DNA of 64,000 nucleotides from assembly GCF_020829595.1 (NCBI RefSeq), contig NZ_JAIVFW010000009.1, positions 62,001 to 126,000 on the forward strand, read 5' to 3'. Position numbers and translations under genes: made by a program. Numbering within the stretch: the stretch's first letter is position 1; the number at the start of each line of letters is the position of its first letter. Positions 18,851 to 27,829 of the stretch are shown here, piece after piece. The stretch comes from Nostoc sp. CHAB 5844. Lineage in GTDB: Bacteria; Cyanobacteriota; Cyanobacteriia; Cyanobacteriales; Nostocaceae. Below the pieces are notes generated by a model that saw nothing but the letters and a program-made list of their open reading frames with translations, did no database searches and had not been told where the DNA came from.

Positions 18851-18864
18851 CAACAACAATGTTG
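18851..18864. promoter_or_regulatory. SufR operator candidate 2 (CAAC-N6-GTTG)
   Basis: CAAC AACAAT GTTG is a second copy, 45 bp from the first (about four helical turns) and 35 bp before the sufR ATG. Two such sites match what is known for the suf promoter in other cyanobacteria and suggest autoregulation of sufR. Confidence 0.85.
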
Positions 18865-18899
18865 TTAAAGTCAAATTTTCAAAAAAATTTGGGACGAAG

Positions 18900-19613
18900 A
18901 TGGCGACTACCCACCAGTCCTCAACGAAGCAAGAGATACTCGAATATCTGCTGAAACACTCACAAGCAACGGCTTTTGAGCTTTCCGAAGTTTTAAATGT
19001 TAGCCGCCAAGCGATTCGTCGTCATCTCAAAGATTTGGAAGCGGAAGAATTGATTGTCTACGCTTCAACGTCTCAGGCGGGAATGGGGCGGCCACAGCAT
19101 ATCTATCAACTGAGTCGTCAAGGGCGCGATCGCCTGCATCGGACAGCCAGCGATCGCTTTGGTGATAGTTACGGCGAATTTGCAGTTTCGCTGCTAGATA
19201 CTTTAGCCGAAACCGTCGGTCACGACAAAGTTAAAACAATTTTACAAAAACAGTGGGAACGCAAAGCCCAAGAGTACTGCGATCGCTTAGGTAACGGTTC
19301 CTTAAAAGAACGGGTGGAAACTTTAGTTCAATTGCGAAAAGCTGAAGGTTTCATGGCAGAGTATCATGCTGTGGAAGCAGATGATTCCTTAAAACAGGAA
19401 AGTTCTGCGGATACATTAAGCGATCGCTTTGTTTTAATCGAACATAACTGTGCAATTTCTAACGTTGCTGAGTCTTTTCCTAGCGTTTGCGGACATGAAT
19501 TGGAAATGTTTGCAGCTGTCCTACCAGACTGTACAGTGGAACGTACCCATTGGATTATCAACGGTGAACATCGCTGTGGCTATTTAGTTCAAGCCCGCAT
19601 TTATAAAGTATGA
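18900..19613 (+). CDS. sufR: Iron-sulfur-sensing transcriptional repressor SufR
   Basis: SufR is a DeoR-like winged-helix repressor that senses iron-sulfur status through a [4Fe-4S] cluster. The DNA-binding helices are at about 10-60 (ATAFELSEVLNVSRQAIRRH). Four C-terminal cysteines have exactly the spacing CX12CX13CX14C (HNC, SVC, PDC, HRC), the published SufR ligand set. The gene diverges from sufB with the two operator candidates between them. Its TGA stop falls inside a GAAGTCT tandem repeat (TATGAAGTCTGAAG), so the repeat supplies the end of the gene. Confidence 0.96.
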   Translation: MATTHQSSTKQEILEYLLKHSQATAFELSEVLNVSRQAIRRHLKDLEAEELIVYASTSQAGMGRPQHIYQLSRQGRDRLHRTASDRFGDSYGEFAVSLLDTLAETVGHDKVKTILQKQWERKAQEYCDRLGNGSLKERVETLVQLRKAEGFMAEYHAVEADDSLKQESSADTLSDRFVLIEHNCAISNVAESFPSVCGHELEMFAAVLPDCTVERTHWIINGEHRCGYLVQARIYKV

Positions 19614-19770
19614 AGTCTGAAGTCTGAAGTCGGAAACAGAAGAAAAATACTCACTCAGTACCGATGACTCAAGAAGTCTGAAGCATAAAGGATAAGAAAA
19701 ACAGTACACAAACCATGTATGGATAGTTAGGATAATTTCACACTTCACACTTCATACTTCACACTTTTCT

Positions 19771-20031
19771 ATGGATTTACCATCACAACAACCATCAACA
19801 CAGTTTTTAACTTTAGAAGAATCAGCAAAAATTGACGCAGCTTTGTTATCTTCACCAGAAAAGTTTTTAACAAGATTGACGATTTCATCACATAAACTCT
19901 TGCAGCAAATTGCTCAAGAATACAACATTCCTATTGAAGATTTGACAACACAACAAATAATTAATTGGTTTGAAAAAGACAGCAAAATTAGGCGAGAACA
20001 AGGCATCGAAGCTTCGTTCTTAAAGTGGTGA
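19771..20031 (+). CDS. Conserved small protein of unknown function
   Basis: An 86-residue soluble protein that I do not recognise. It has no signal peptide or membrane segment. It reads as mostly helical, with FLTLEESAKIDAALLSSPEKFLTRL and LLQQIAQEYNIPIEDLTTQQIINWFEKD, and ends with ASFLKW. The ATG follows a heptamer repeat region (CACTTCACACTTCATACTTC). Its codon use looks like its neighbours, and its length and composition suggest a real gene. It lies between sufR and the toxin-antitoxin locus without close spacing to either. Confidence 0.6.
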   Translation: MDLPSQQPSTQFLTLEESAKIDAALLSSPEKFLTRLTISSHKLLQQIAQEYNIPIEDLTTQQIINWFEKDSKIRREQGIEASFLKW

Positions 20032-20094
20032 ACTAATCTTTTATAATGAGAATATCTTTTCAAGAAAGTTTATCTAAATAAAATACAGGAGTTA

Positions 20095-20160
20095 CACTTC
20101 GGCTCCCTTCGACACCTCTCAGGGCAAGTCGCTGAGTAACCAGGAGCCAGAATTCAGCAT
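20095..20160. repeat. Dispersed repeat (CTCCCTTCGAC... type)
   Basis: TTCGGCTCCCTTCGACACC followed by TCTCAGGGCAAGTCGCTGAG is a repeat type common in Nostocales intergenic DNA. A related block (CCCTGAGCATAGCCGAAGGG) lies at 63401-63420. It ends just downstream of the toxin pseudogene on the other strand. Confidence 0.65.
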
Positions 20161-20173
20161 CAAAAGGATTATT

Positions 20174-20508
20174 TTACGTCTCGCCATCTTCAAAAACGTC
20201 TAAATCTTCCGCTTTTAAGGGTTTTCGTGAGATGTGGCGAACCCCAAGAACATAAACTGTTTCATCTTCATCTTGGATTGTAAAAATAATCCGGTATTTT
20301 TGGTAAATGAGTTGACGAATTTCCTGATTAAATTCGTCTGTTTCAGGTATTCTCGAATATCTATAAGGCAAGTTTTTCAGGGATTAAAGGCGTTTGTAAT
20401 GCCATTAAACCATTTATCTAAAGCGCCAGGGTTAGTTTCTTGTATCCACGAATACGCTTCTTCAATATGCTGGGTTGCAAGACTGGAAAGCTTAACCGTG
20501 AATGCCAT
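20174..20508 (-). pseudogene. ParE/RelE-type toxin gene, frameshifted
   Basis: From the ATG at 20506-20508 the frame reads MAFTVKLSSLATQHIEEAY and on to FNGITNAFN, then hits a TGA. One frame over, the protein continues with SLKNLPYRYSRIPETDEF, EIRQLIYQKYRIIFTI and VLGVRHISRKPL to a stop at 20174. The two parts join into one complete ParE/RelE-fold toxin, and the total span of 335 bp is not a multiple of three, confirming a single indel near 20385. The start overlaps the antitoxin gene by 17 bp. The toxin is probably inactive unless frameshifting occurs. Confidence 0.85.
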
Positions 20509-20779
20509 GTTTATTCCGCATCTTAGCTATAAATTCATCTAAAACAACGGTTTTACCGTCTTTTACGTCCTGTAATCCTTGTTCTATCGCTTTCACTGTT
20601 TCTAGGTAGTAGATACGGTCAAGAAGGGCTTGGTAGGCTTGAGCATCCTGTACAACAAGTTCAGCTTTACCATTGATCGTCAATACAATGGGTTCCCTAG
20701 TTTCTTTCATTTGTTCAAGAAACTTAGCCGTATTTCGTTTGAAGTTGGAGAGTGAGTCAATATCGCGGCTAATATCCAT
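20492..20779 (-). CDS. Phd/YefM-family antitoxin
   Basis: A 95-residue antitoxin. The N-terminal fold shows DIDSLSNFKRNTAKFLEQM and EPIVLTINGKAELVVQDAQAY, the standard Phd/YefM DNA-binding pattern. The C-terminal tail (VKDGKTVVLDEFIAKMR) is the expected toxin-wrapping segment. It precedes and overlaps the ParE-type gene, the normal order. It normally neutralises the toxin and represses its own operon. The antitoxin is intact while its toxin is frameshifted. Confidence 0.88.
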   Translation of the reverse strand: MDISRDIDSLSNFKRNTAKFLEQMKETREPIVLTINGKAELVVQDAQAYQALLDRIYYLETVKAIEQGLQDVKDGKTVVLDEFIAKMRNKHGIHG

Positions 20780-21027
20780 AATGCCCTTTCGTCAAGCTAC
20801 GCACTAAATATGATGCAAATTTAATGCTAATCAATTTCCAGGCAACAAGCAAGCCGTTTGTTTGGCAGTCCGTCATACTCAATCGTGACTACTGAATTCT
20901 TCTTTAATACTTTTTTAGGAATTACTGTACTTAATTTACATTAGCCGTAAAATACTATTAATTTCCTAGTATACCGACAAAATTTAGGTATATTCTCGGA
21001 ATATGGTCATATTCTTAATGTCGTCCC

Positions 21028-23250
21028 GTGAAAAAGATTCTGATTCTGGCGGCTAATCCTCAAGACACAAATCGTGTACGTCTTGATCAAGAAGTACGAG
21101 ACATTACAGAAGGGTTAAAGCGATCGCGTAGGCGAGAGCAGTTTGAAATTATCTCACTGTGGGCGGTGCGCCCCAGAGATTTGCGGCGGGCATTGTTAGA
21201 CTACGAACCTCAGATTGTGCATTTTTGTGGGCATGGGGCAGGTACTCAAGGATTAGTTTTAGAAAACGACGTAGGCGAAGTGCAACTCGTCAGTTCTCAA
21301 GCATTAGCGGGGCTATTTGAACTGTGTAAAGAAAATGTTGAGTGTGTGTTGTTGAATGCTTGCTATAGCGAGGTACAAGCAGAAGCAATTTTTCAACATA
21401 TTGATTGTGTCGTTGGAATGAGTCAGGCAATTGGCGATCGCGCTGCAAATGATTTTGCGGTTGGGTTTTATGATGGGCTAGGTGCAGGACGACCGCTAGA
21501 AGAAGCTTTTAAATTTGGTTGCAATGCGATCAACTTAGAAGGTATTCCAGAGTATGCCACACCAAGACTCAAGCAACGATCATCATCTGCCCAAAAAGTG
21601 TCGCCAACTCAACCAAGGCGCATTTTTATCAGCTATAAACGCAACACAGAAGTTGATGAAAAAGTTGCTATGCAAGTATTTCAAGCACTCAAACAACAGC
21701 ATGAGGTGTTTATTGATCGAGAAATGCTCGTGGGTACACCCTGGGCAGAAAGAATAGAAGCGGAATTGCGACGGGCAGATTTTTTAATTGTATTTCTCTC
21801 AGAACGCGCTGTTCACAGTGAGATGGTGGAAGCTGAAATTGCCACAGCATACCGTCTGGCAAAACAGGGGGGAAATCCAACTATTTTACCGATACGTCTG
21901 GATTATCGAGAACCGTTTCATTATCCGCTAAGTGTTTATCTCAATGATATCAACTGGGCATTGTGGCAAGGTGATGAAGACACATCCAATTTAATTGCAG
22001 AGTTAACACGAGCGATGTCTGACGACAAGCCCTACGGGTTCGGGGGTTCGCAAGACGCTCGCAGGCTCGCTAACGCTGCGCTAACGACGGGAACCGCCAA
22101 GACTGCGACCCCCTCACCGCTTTGCGTCTACACAGGTGATACTCTGTCCATCAATACAGAAAAATCTAAAGCCGACTTACTGCAAATTCCCTCACCACTA
22201 TCTTTACCACGCCCATCGCCCTCGGCTCAACCAGTTCCTTTGGAATTGCCAGAGGGGACAATGGACTCAGAATCTCGATTTTATATTGAACGCCATCAAG
22301 ATGCGATCGCGATCGCTACAATCGCCCGCATAGGAATAACTTTAACCATCAAGGGGCCACGGCAAATGGGCAAAAGTTCCTTGCTAATTCGGGTGATGGA
22401 TGCGGCGCTGAAAGTTGGCAAACAAGTGGCGTTCCTCGATTTTCAATTATTTGATCAAGATACGCTCACGAATGCAGATATTTTTTATCGGCAATTTTGT
22501 ACAGTTTTAACCGAACAACTAGGATTATCTAATCGCACTGAAGAATTCTGGCAGCAAGGTGCAGGTAACAATCAACGTTGCACCCGTTATATGGAATCCT
22601 ATCTCCTGAGAGAAATTGGTGGTTCTTTGGTGCTGGCAATGGATGAAGTGGATCGAATGTTTGATGCTGAGTTTCGTTCCGACTTTTTTGGGATGTTACG
22701 CAGTTGGCACAATAACCGCGCTTTACCCACAAAGCGGATGTGGAAACAATTTGACTTGGCGCTGGTGACTGCTACTGAACCTTATCATCTGATTGCCAAC
22801 CTGAATCAATCGCCCTTCAATGTGGGTGAAGTTTTGCTGCTGGATGACTTTACACCAGAACAAGTTGCCGACTTGAATCACAGGCATAGTTCACCCTTGA
22901 CACGGTTGCAAACAAATCAACTGATGGCGTTATTGCATGGTCATCCTTATTTAGTGCGGCGATCGCTGTATCTAGTGGCGAGTCAGCAGATTTCCCCGGA
23001 AGAACTGTTTGCCCAAGCAACTAGCGATCGCGGCCCCTTTGGCGATCACTTGCGCTATCATCTATTCCGTATTTACGAAAAAAAAGACCTTGTACAAGGA
23101 TTTATCCAAGCAATTCGTAACAACACTTGTCCAGACGAGCGAATTGTCAGATTATTGAGTGCAGCTGGTTTAGTCCGGCGCGAAGGCCAAGTAGTTGTAC
23201 CACGCTGTCAACTTTATAGCGATTACTTCCGGGAGCATTTGTATGGCTGA
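21028..23250 (+). CDS. CHAT-TIR-STAND ATPase fusion protein
   Basis: Three modules are read in order. Residues 1-185 are a CHAT caspase-like domain with H69 in HFCGHGA and C112 in LLNACYSE as the likely dyad. Residues 197-330 are a TIR domain (RRIFISYKRN, then HSEMVEAEI containing the likely NADase glutamate). Residues 415-740 are a P-loop ATPase (Walker A GPRQMGKSS at 443-451, Walker B LVLAMDEVDRM near 535-545) that I match to the AAA_35 type. The linker at about 333-372 is repeat-derived. The start is GTG. Its end overlaps the next gene by 8 bp (ATGGCTGA), so the two are translated together. Likely a defence or cell-suicide signalling protein. Confidence 0.9.
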   Translation: MKKILILAANPQDTNRVRLDQEVRDITEGLKRSRRREQFEIISLWAVRPRDLRRALLDYEPQIVHFCGHGAGTQGLVLENDVGEVQLVSSQALAGLFELCKENVECVLLNACYSEVQAEAIFQHIDCVVGMSQAIGDRAANDFAVGFYDGLGAGRPLEEAFKFGCNAINLEGIPEYATPRLKQRSSSAQKVSPTQPRRIFISYKRNTEVDEKVAMQVFQALKQQHEVFIDREMLVGTPWAERIEAELRRADFLIVFLSERAVHSEMVEAEIATAYRLAKQGGNPTILPIRLDYREPFHYPLSVYLNDINWALWQGDEDTSNLIAELTRAMSDDKPYGFGGSQDARRLANAALTTGTAKTATPSPLCVYTGDTLSINTEKSKADLLQIPSPLSLPRPSPSAQPVPLELPEGTMDSESRFYIERHQDAIAIATIARIGITLTIKGPRQMGKSSLLIRVMDAALKVGKQVAFLDFQLFDQDTLTNADIFYRQFCTVLTEQLGLSNRTEEFWQQGAGNNQRCTRYMESYLLREIGGSLVLAMDEVDRMFDAEFRSDFFGMLRSWHNNRALPTKRMWKQFDLALVTATEPYHLIANLNQSPFNVGEVLLLDDFTPEQVADLNHRHSSPLTRLQTNQLMALLHGHPYLVRRSLYLVASQQISPEELFAQATSDRGPFGDHLRYHLFRIYEKKDLVQGFIQAIRNNTCPDERIVRLLSAAGLVRREGQVVVPRCQLYSDYFREHLYG
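22026..22133. repeat. Repeat-derived linker inside the CHAT-TIR-ATPase gene
   Basis: CCCTACGGGTTCGGGGGTTC, CTCGCAGGCTCGCTAACGC and GGGAACCGCCAAGACTGCG are GC-rich blocks unlike the surrounding gene. The last is nearly the reverse complement of a block in the intergenic mosaic near 11417. The segment stays in frame and encodes a Gly/Ala/Thr-rich linker between the TIR and ATPase domains. Confidence 0.65.
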
Positions 23251-26200
23251 ACCCACCATTTACACCGTTGGCGGTACTGTCCAAGCAAATGCACAAGGAC
23301 TGTATATTCCGCGACAGGCAGATCAAGAGTTACTTGAACTTTGCCGCAATGCTGAATTTGCCTATATCCTCACACCTCGACAGTTAGGCAAGTCCAGCTT
23401 GATGATTCGCACAGCAGAACAGCTGATAGCAGAAGGTGTGCAATGTGTCATTATCGATATCAGTGGCAATTTAGGTGTTAATTTAACTGCGGAGGAATGG
23501 TATAAAGGATTACTCACTATTATTGCCGATCAGTTGTTGCTGACAACGAACCTAGAGCAATGGTGGCAAACACACAATCATCTGGGAGTAACACAACGGC
23601 TGACAAAATTTTTTACAGAAGTATTATTGACAGAAATCAATGATTGTGTAGTTATTTTTATTGATGAAATTGATACTACTCTGAGTTTAGATTTTACGGA
23701 TGATTTTTACGCAACGATTCGTTATTTTCATGTTGCCAGGGCGACAAATCCCGAATTTCGCCGTCTTTCCTTTGTTTTGATTGGTGTTGCGACACCAAGC
23801 GATTTAATTCAAGACCCGAAACGCACACCTTTTAACATTGGACAGCGAGTAGATTTAACTGATTTTACCTTCGAGGAAGCCCAACCCCTGGCAACAGGCT
23901 TGGGATTACCCATTAAGACAGGACAACAGGTGTTGCAATGGGTTTTAAAGTGGACAGGCGGACACCCGTATTTAAGTCAGCGTCTTTGCCGGATTCTAGC
24001 CGATCGCAATCAAGAAAATTGGTCAGAAGTTGAAGTTGATCGCATTGTTAGCAGTACATTTTTCGGCACTGCCAGCGAGCAAGACAATAACTTACAATTT
24101 GTGCGGGATATGCTGACAATTCGTGCGCCCGACATTAATAGTGTTCTGACTGTATATCAACAAATATGGCGATCGCGCCATCTTGTTGTTGATGAGGAAC
24201 AATCTCTCGTTAAATCGCACCTCAAGCTTTCCGGGGTAGTCAAACGTGAAGGCAAAATCCTGAAAATTCGTAATGACATTTATCGAGAAGTATTTAATAA
24301 TGCCTGGATTAACAGTCATTTACCTGTTAACTGGGCAAAGCGACTGCAACGTGCGGCGGTGATTTTGATTGGATTGATTTTATTTTCCTCAGTACCATTG
24401 GCTTTAATTGGCTGGAATCTGGCTCTTGAAAGAGATAAGCTAAAAAAAATGGCTGACAAGAAAGCACTAGAAGCAGATCAGCAACGTCAAATTGCAGAAC
24501 AACTAAGAGTGATCGCTGAAAATAATGCAACAACAGCAAATGAGCAACGTCAAATTGCAGAACAACTAAGAGTGATCGCTGAAAATAATGCAACAACAGC
24601 AAATGAGCAACGTCAAATTGCAGATAAACAAAGAGCAATCGCCCAACAGCAAAAGATAAAAGCACAATTGGCTCAACAACAAGAAGCTAAACAACGCCGA
24701 ATTGCTGAAAATTTGAGGAGTCAAGCCGAAACAGCTAGAAGGCTTGCAGAGTCTGGCCAACAGGATGCAATAGCTGCCCAAGAAAAAGAAGCAAGACAAC
24801 GCCAACTTGCAGTAATTGCTCAAAAAGAGGAAGCAAGACAACGCCAAGTTGCAGTAATTGCCCAAAAAGCAGAAGCTGAACAACGCCAAATTGCAGTAAT
24901 TGCTCAAAAAGAGGAAGCAAGACAACGCCAAGTTGCAGTAATTGCCCAAAAAGCAGAAGCTGAACAACGCAAAATTGCAGAAAAGGCAAAATTAATTCAA
25001 ACTTTAGCAGCGCAAGCTTTAGCATTCCGTGATGTCTTTCCCCAGCGCAGCCTTTTATTTGCAGTTGAATCGGTCAACAGAGGTAAGAATATTGTACGGC
25101 GTACAGAAGCGGGGGGATTGTTGCGTCGATTGTTAGGTGAAATTGGGGGTAGTCCATTGATTGGGCATGAGAAACCAGTGGTTGCTGTGGCTTTTAGCCC
25201 CAAAGGAAACTGGTTAGCAACAGGAAGTAAAGATGGAACAGTGCGGCTGTGGGATAAACTCAATCCAGACAAGCCCGCAATTATTTTACAGGAAAATATT
25301 GGTGAAGTGAAGGCTGTTGCTATTAGTCCTGATGGTAAATGGTTAGGGGCGATCGCTAATGACACCCGTATTCTTCTTTGGGATATCAGTAAACCGAAAT
25401 TTAACACTGCACCTCAAATTCTCCAAGGACATACCAAGCCAATTAACGACCTATCTTTTAGTCCTAATGGCAAGTGGCTAGCAACAGCAGGTCAAGATAC
25501 TACTATCAGACTATGGGAACTCGCAAACAATATTCCTGGTTCCCAACAGATTGTATTGCGGGGACATTCTTCGCCAGTGCAGCAAGTTATTTTCAGTTCT
25601 TCAGGACGATGGCTTGCTACCCATGAACAAGAGAGCATTAACCCACGACTGTGGAAAATGCAAACGATTAGCCAGTATAGAAAACCGATTATCCTCAAAG
25701 CTCAGAAGAATGGTGAAGAGGTGATGTTGGGGCTTGCGTTTAGCCCTGACGAAAAGCGTTTGGCAGGTGCGATATCTTACTCTATTCAAACTTGGGATTT
25801 AACAGCCCAGAATTTAGCTGCCACTAAAGCCGTAATTTTAGGTCTACACGATCAATGGATTTACTCGATAGCTTTTAGTCCTGATAGCCGCAAGTTAGCT
25901 ACAGGTAGCAAAGATGCCAAGGTGAAACTGTGGGATATGCAAAGCCTGAAGCGATCGCAGACGAAATCCTCTACCTGTCAAACCGATGAAAAAGATACTT
26001 TCTGTCGTGTTGTTTTGAGTGGACACACAGCTACAGTTGATGCCGTCCAATTCAGTCCTGATGGCAAATGGTTAGGAAGTGGAAGTAGAGACAGTACTAC
26101 TAAATTGTGGAATATCGCTGACTTATCGGTTCCACCCGTAGTTCTCCAAGGACATGAAGGATCGGTTAATACAATTACTTTTGATGCGGATGGGCAATGG

Positions 26201-27532
26201 TTAGCGACTGGTGGCGAAGATACTCAAGCCCGACTTTGGAAGGTTCCCAACGTTTTGAATGACCCAATTGTTTTTTCGGGAATTAAAAATAGAGTACGGG
26301 CAAATGCAATCAGTCCCGATGGCAATTGGATAGCAAGTGCTGGCGGCGACAACATCATCCGACTGTGGAATACCAACGATTTAGTGCGTCCGCCCATCTT
26401 GCTGGCTGGACACAAATTGACAATCGACAATCTAGCTTTCAGCCCCAATGGGCAATGGTTAGCTTCAGCTAGCCTTGATGGAACTGTCCGGTTGTGGAAT
26501 ATGACCAATCCTGCTACACAGCCGCATATCCTTAAAGGGCCAGCTTTCTGGAGTATGGCATTCAGTTCTAGTGGTAGGTGGTTAGCCGCTGGCAGCTACG
26601 ACGGTACCGTACAGTTATGGGATATCAACAAAGGTAGCCTGCCAACTAAGCCAAGCTTTGTGCTAAACCAGAATTTGGGAGTGCGATCGCTTGCTTTTAG
26701 CCCAGATGAGCGTCGATTGGTTACTGGTGGAGATGCACTATCTTCACAACAATCTTGTGGTAACAGGCTGGCCCTAGTTTGGGATTTAACGAACCCAAAC
26801 GCTAATGCTAATCCCATTTCTTTACCTGGCCACTGCTATGCAGTTTTAGAAGTAGCCTTCAGTCCCAATAATCGTTGGGTAGCAACAGCAAGTTGGGATA
26901 GTACAGTTCGATTATGGGATCTCACATCTAGTAACCCCTCAGCAAGTGCAAAGATTATCAAGTTCGATCCTATTGAACGCGTTTTTCACGTTGCCTTCAG
27001 TCCAGATGGTCGCTGGTTGGCTGCTGGTTCTTGGAATCATCAAGTTAAATTACAGGACATGAACAATCTTGACAAAGAACCCGATTTGCTGATCGGACAT
27101 CAAGAGCGTGTTTTTGGTGTAGAGTTTAGCCCTGATAGCCAATGGTTAGCAACCTCCAGCGAAGACCATACCATTCGCCTATGGAATCCCAAGGATATCA
27201 CCGCTGCACCCATTGTGCTACGCGGGCATGATGCTGGTATTGAGGCTTTAGCTTTTAGCAGTGATAGTCATTGGCTGCTTAGTGGAAGCAGTGATGTTCG
27301 TTTGTGGCGAGTGTCTTTCAGTAATGATGAGTTAATCAAGATTGCTTGTCGCACAGCCGGACGCAATTTAACTTTGCAGGAATGGCAACAATTTTTTGAT
27401 AAAGAACCTTATCGTCAAACTTGTCCAGAACTACCTTCTCATTCTTCGCGTGCAGCAACTAATAATTTTAGGGCGATGATCTGGCAAAAATTTCGCGAGG
27501 CGATCGCACAGACGATTATTCGACATAATTGA
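23243..27532 (+). CDS. STAND ATPase with transmembrane segment, coiled coil and 16 WD40 repeats
   Basis: From the ATG at 23243 (MAEPTIYTVGG) the protein has 1429 residues. Residues 1-340 form an AAA_35-type ATPase (Walker A TPRQLGKSS at 44-52; VVIFIDEIDTT as Walker B) related to the ATPase of the preceding gene. One membrane helix lies at about 367-393, followed by a long charged coiled coil with internal repeats (EQRQIAEQLRVIAENN). Sixteen WD40 units span about 640-1356, then a C-terminal cap (ACRTAGRNLTLQEWQQF...TCPEL). There is no effector domain of its own. The overlap with the CHAT-TIR gene suggests sensor and effector halves of one membrane-associated system. Confidence 0.9.
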   Translation: MAEPTIYTVGGTVQANAQGLYIPRQADQELLELCRNAEFAYILTPRQLGKSSLMIRTAEQLIAEGVQCVIIDISGNLGVNLTAEEWYKGLLTIIADQLLLTTNLEQWWQTHNHLGVTQRLTKFFTEVLLTEINDCVVIFIDEIDTTLSLDFTDDFYATIRYFHVARATNPEFRRLSFVLIGVATPSDLIQDPKRTPFNIGQRVDLTDFTFEEAQPLATGLGLPIKTGQQVLQWVLKWTGGHPYLSQRLCRILADRNQENWSEVEVDRIVSSTFFGTASEQDNNLQFVRDMLTIRAPDINSVLTVYQQIWRSRHLVVDEEQSLVKSHLKLSGVVKREGKILKIRNDIYREVFNNAWINSHLPVNWAKRLQRAAVILIGLILFSSVPLALIGWNLALERDKLKKMADKKALEADQQRQIAEQLRVIAENNATTANEQRQIAEQLRVIAENNATTANEQRQIADKQRAIAQQQKIKAQLAQQQEAKQRRIAENLRSQAETARRLAESGQQDAIAAQEKEARQRQLAVIAQKEEARQRQVAVIAQKAEAEQRQIAVIAQKEEARQRQVAVIAQKAEAEQRKIAEKAKLIQTLAAQALAFRDVFPQRSLLFAVESVNRGKNIVRRTEAGGLLRRLLGEIGGSPLIGHEKPVVAVAFSPKGNWLATGSKDGTVRLWDKLNPDKPAIILQENIGEVKAVAISPDGKWLGAIANDTRILLWDISKPKFNTAPQILQGHTKPINDLSFSPNGKWLATAGQDTTIRLWELANNIPGSQQIVLRGHSSPVQQVIFSSSGRWLATHEQESINPRLWKMQTISQYRKPIILKAQKNGEEVMLGLAFSPDEKRLAGAISYSIQTWDLTAQNLAATKAVILGLHDQWIYSIAFSPDSRKLATGSKDAKVKLWDMQSLKRSQTKSSTCQTDEKDTFCRVVLSGHTATVDAVQFSPDGKWLGSGSRDSTTKLWNIADLSVPPVVLQGHEGSVNTITFDADGQWLATGGEDTQARLWKVPNVLNDPIVFSGIKNRVRANAISPDGNWIASAGGDNIIRLWNTNDLVRPPILLAGHKLTIDNLAFSPNGQWLASASLDGTVRLWNMTNPATQPHILKGPAFWSMAFSSSGRWLAAGSYDGTVQLWDINKGSLPTKPSFVLNQNLGVRSLAFSPDERRLVTGGDALSSQQSCGNRLALVWDLTNPNANANPISLPGHCYAVLEVAFSPNNRWVATASWDSTVRLWDLTSSNPSASAKIIKFDPIERVFHVAFSPDGRWLAAGSWNHQVKLQDMNNLDKEPDLLIGHQERVFGVEFSPDSQWLATSSEDHTIRLWNPKDITAAPIVLRGHDAGIEALAFSSDSHWLLSGSSDVRLWRVSFSNDELIKIACRTAGRNLTLQEWQQFFDKEPYRQTCPELPSHSSRAATNNFRAMIWQKFREAIAQTIIRHN
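24477..24990 (+). repeat. Tandem repeats coding for the coiled coil (63-bp and 84-bp periods)
   Basis: CAACGTCAAATTGCAGAACA recurs at a 63-bp spacing at the start of this block, and GAAGCAAGACAACGCCAAGT recurs at 84 bp further on. Both periods are multiples of 21 bp, i.e. of one heptad, so the coiled coil of the WD40 protein grew by in-frame duplication. Length variation between strains would change coil length without shifting its register. Confidence 0.8.
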
Positions 27533-27610
27533 TTTGTTATACGCGAATTTTGCTGTCTCATATCTCCATAGAAGAGTGAAAATAAAATTATCCTCCGCTT
27601 AAACCTCATC

Positions 27611-27829
27611 ATGGTTATTCCAGAACTCGAACAAAAACTCCTTCAACTATCCCCCAACGAAAAACTGTATATTATCCAACTTCTTGCTCAAAGCCTCACT
27701 ATACACAACACCCACCCAGAGCAACCAAGCAAACTCTCAGAATTCTTTCGTCAATCCCCTTTGGGTGAAACCGAAGAACTCGATCTGAGCCGAGATCGTG
27801 ATTTTTCTCACGATATCTTCACCTTATGA
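27611..27829 (+). CDS. Antitoxin of a PIN-toxin pair (VapB-like)
   Basis: A 72-residue protein starting MVIPELEQKLLQLSPNEKLY, helical and acidic towards the end (GETEELDLSRDRDFSHDIF). The N-terminal part resembles the short antitoxins that precede PIN-domain genes in cyanobacteria. Its stop overlaps the start of the PIN gene by four bases (ATGA), the usual coupling. I assign it mainly by position and size; no DNA-binding motif is clear. Confidence 0.7.
   Translation: MVIPELEQKLLQLSPNEKLYIIQLLAQSLTIHNTHPEQPSKLSEFFRQSPLGETEELDLSRDRDFSHDIFTL

Noticed and set aside
18712-18954. 80-codon frame upstream of sufR
   Set aside because: It overlaps both SufR operator candidates and the sufR start in another frame.
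24327-25407. Several long minus-strand frames opposite the coiled-coil and first WD40 units
   Set aside because: They are low-complexity Leu/Phe/Cys-rich antisense readings of the coiled-coil repeats, with no start signals.
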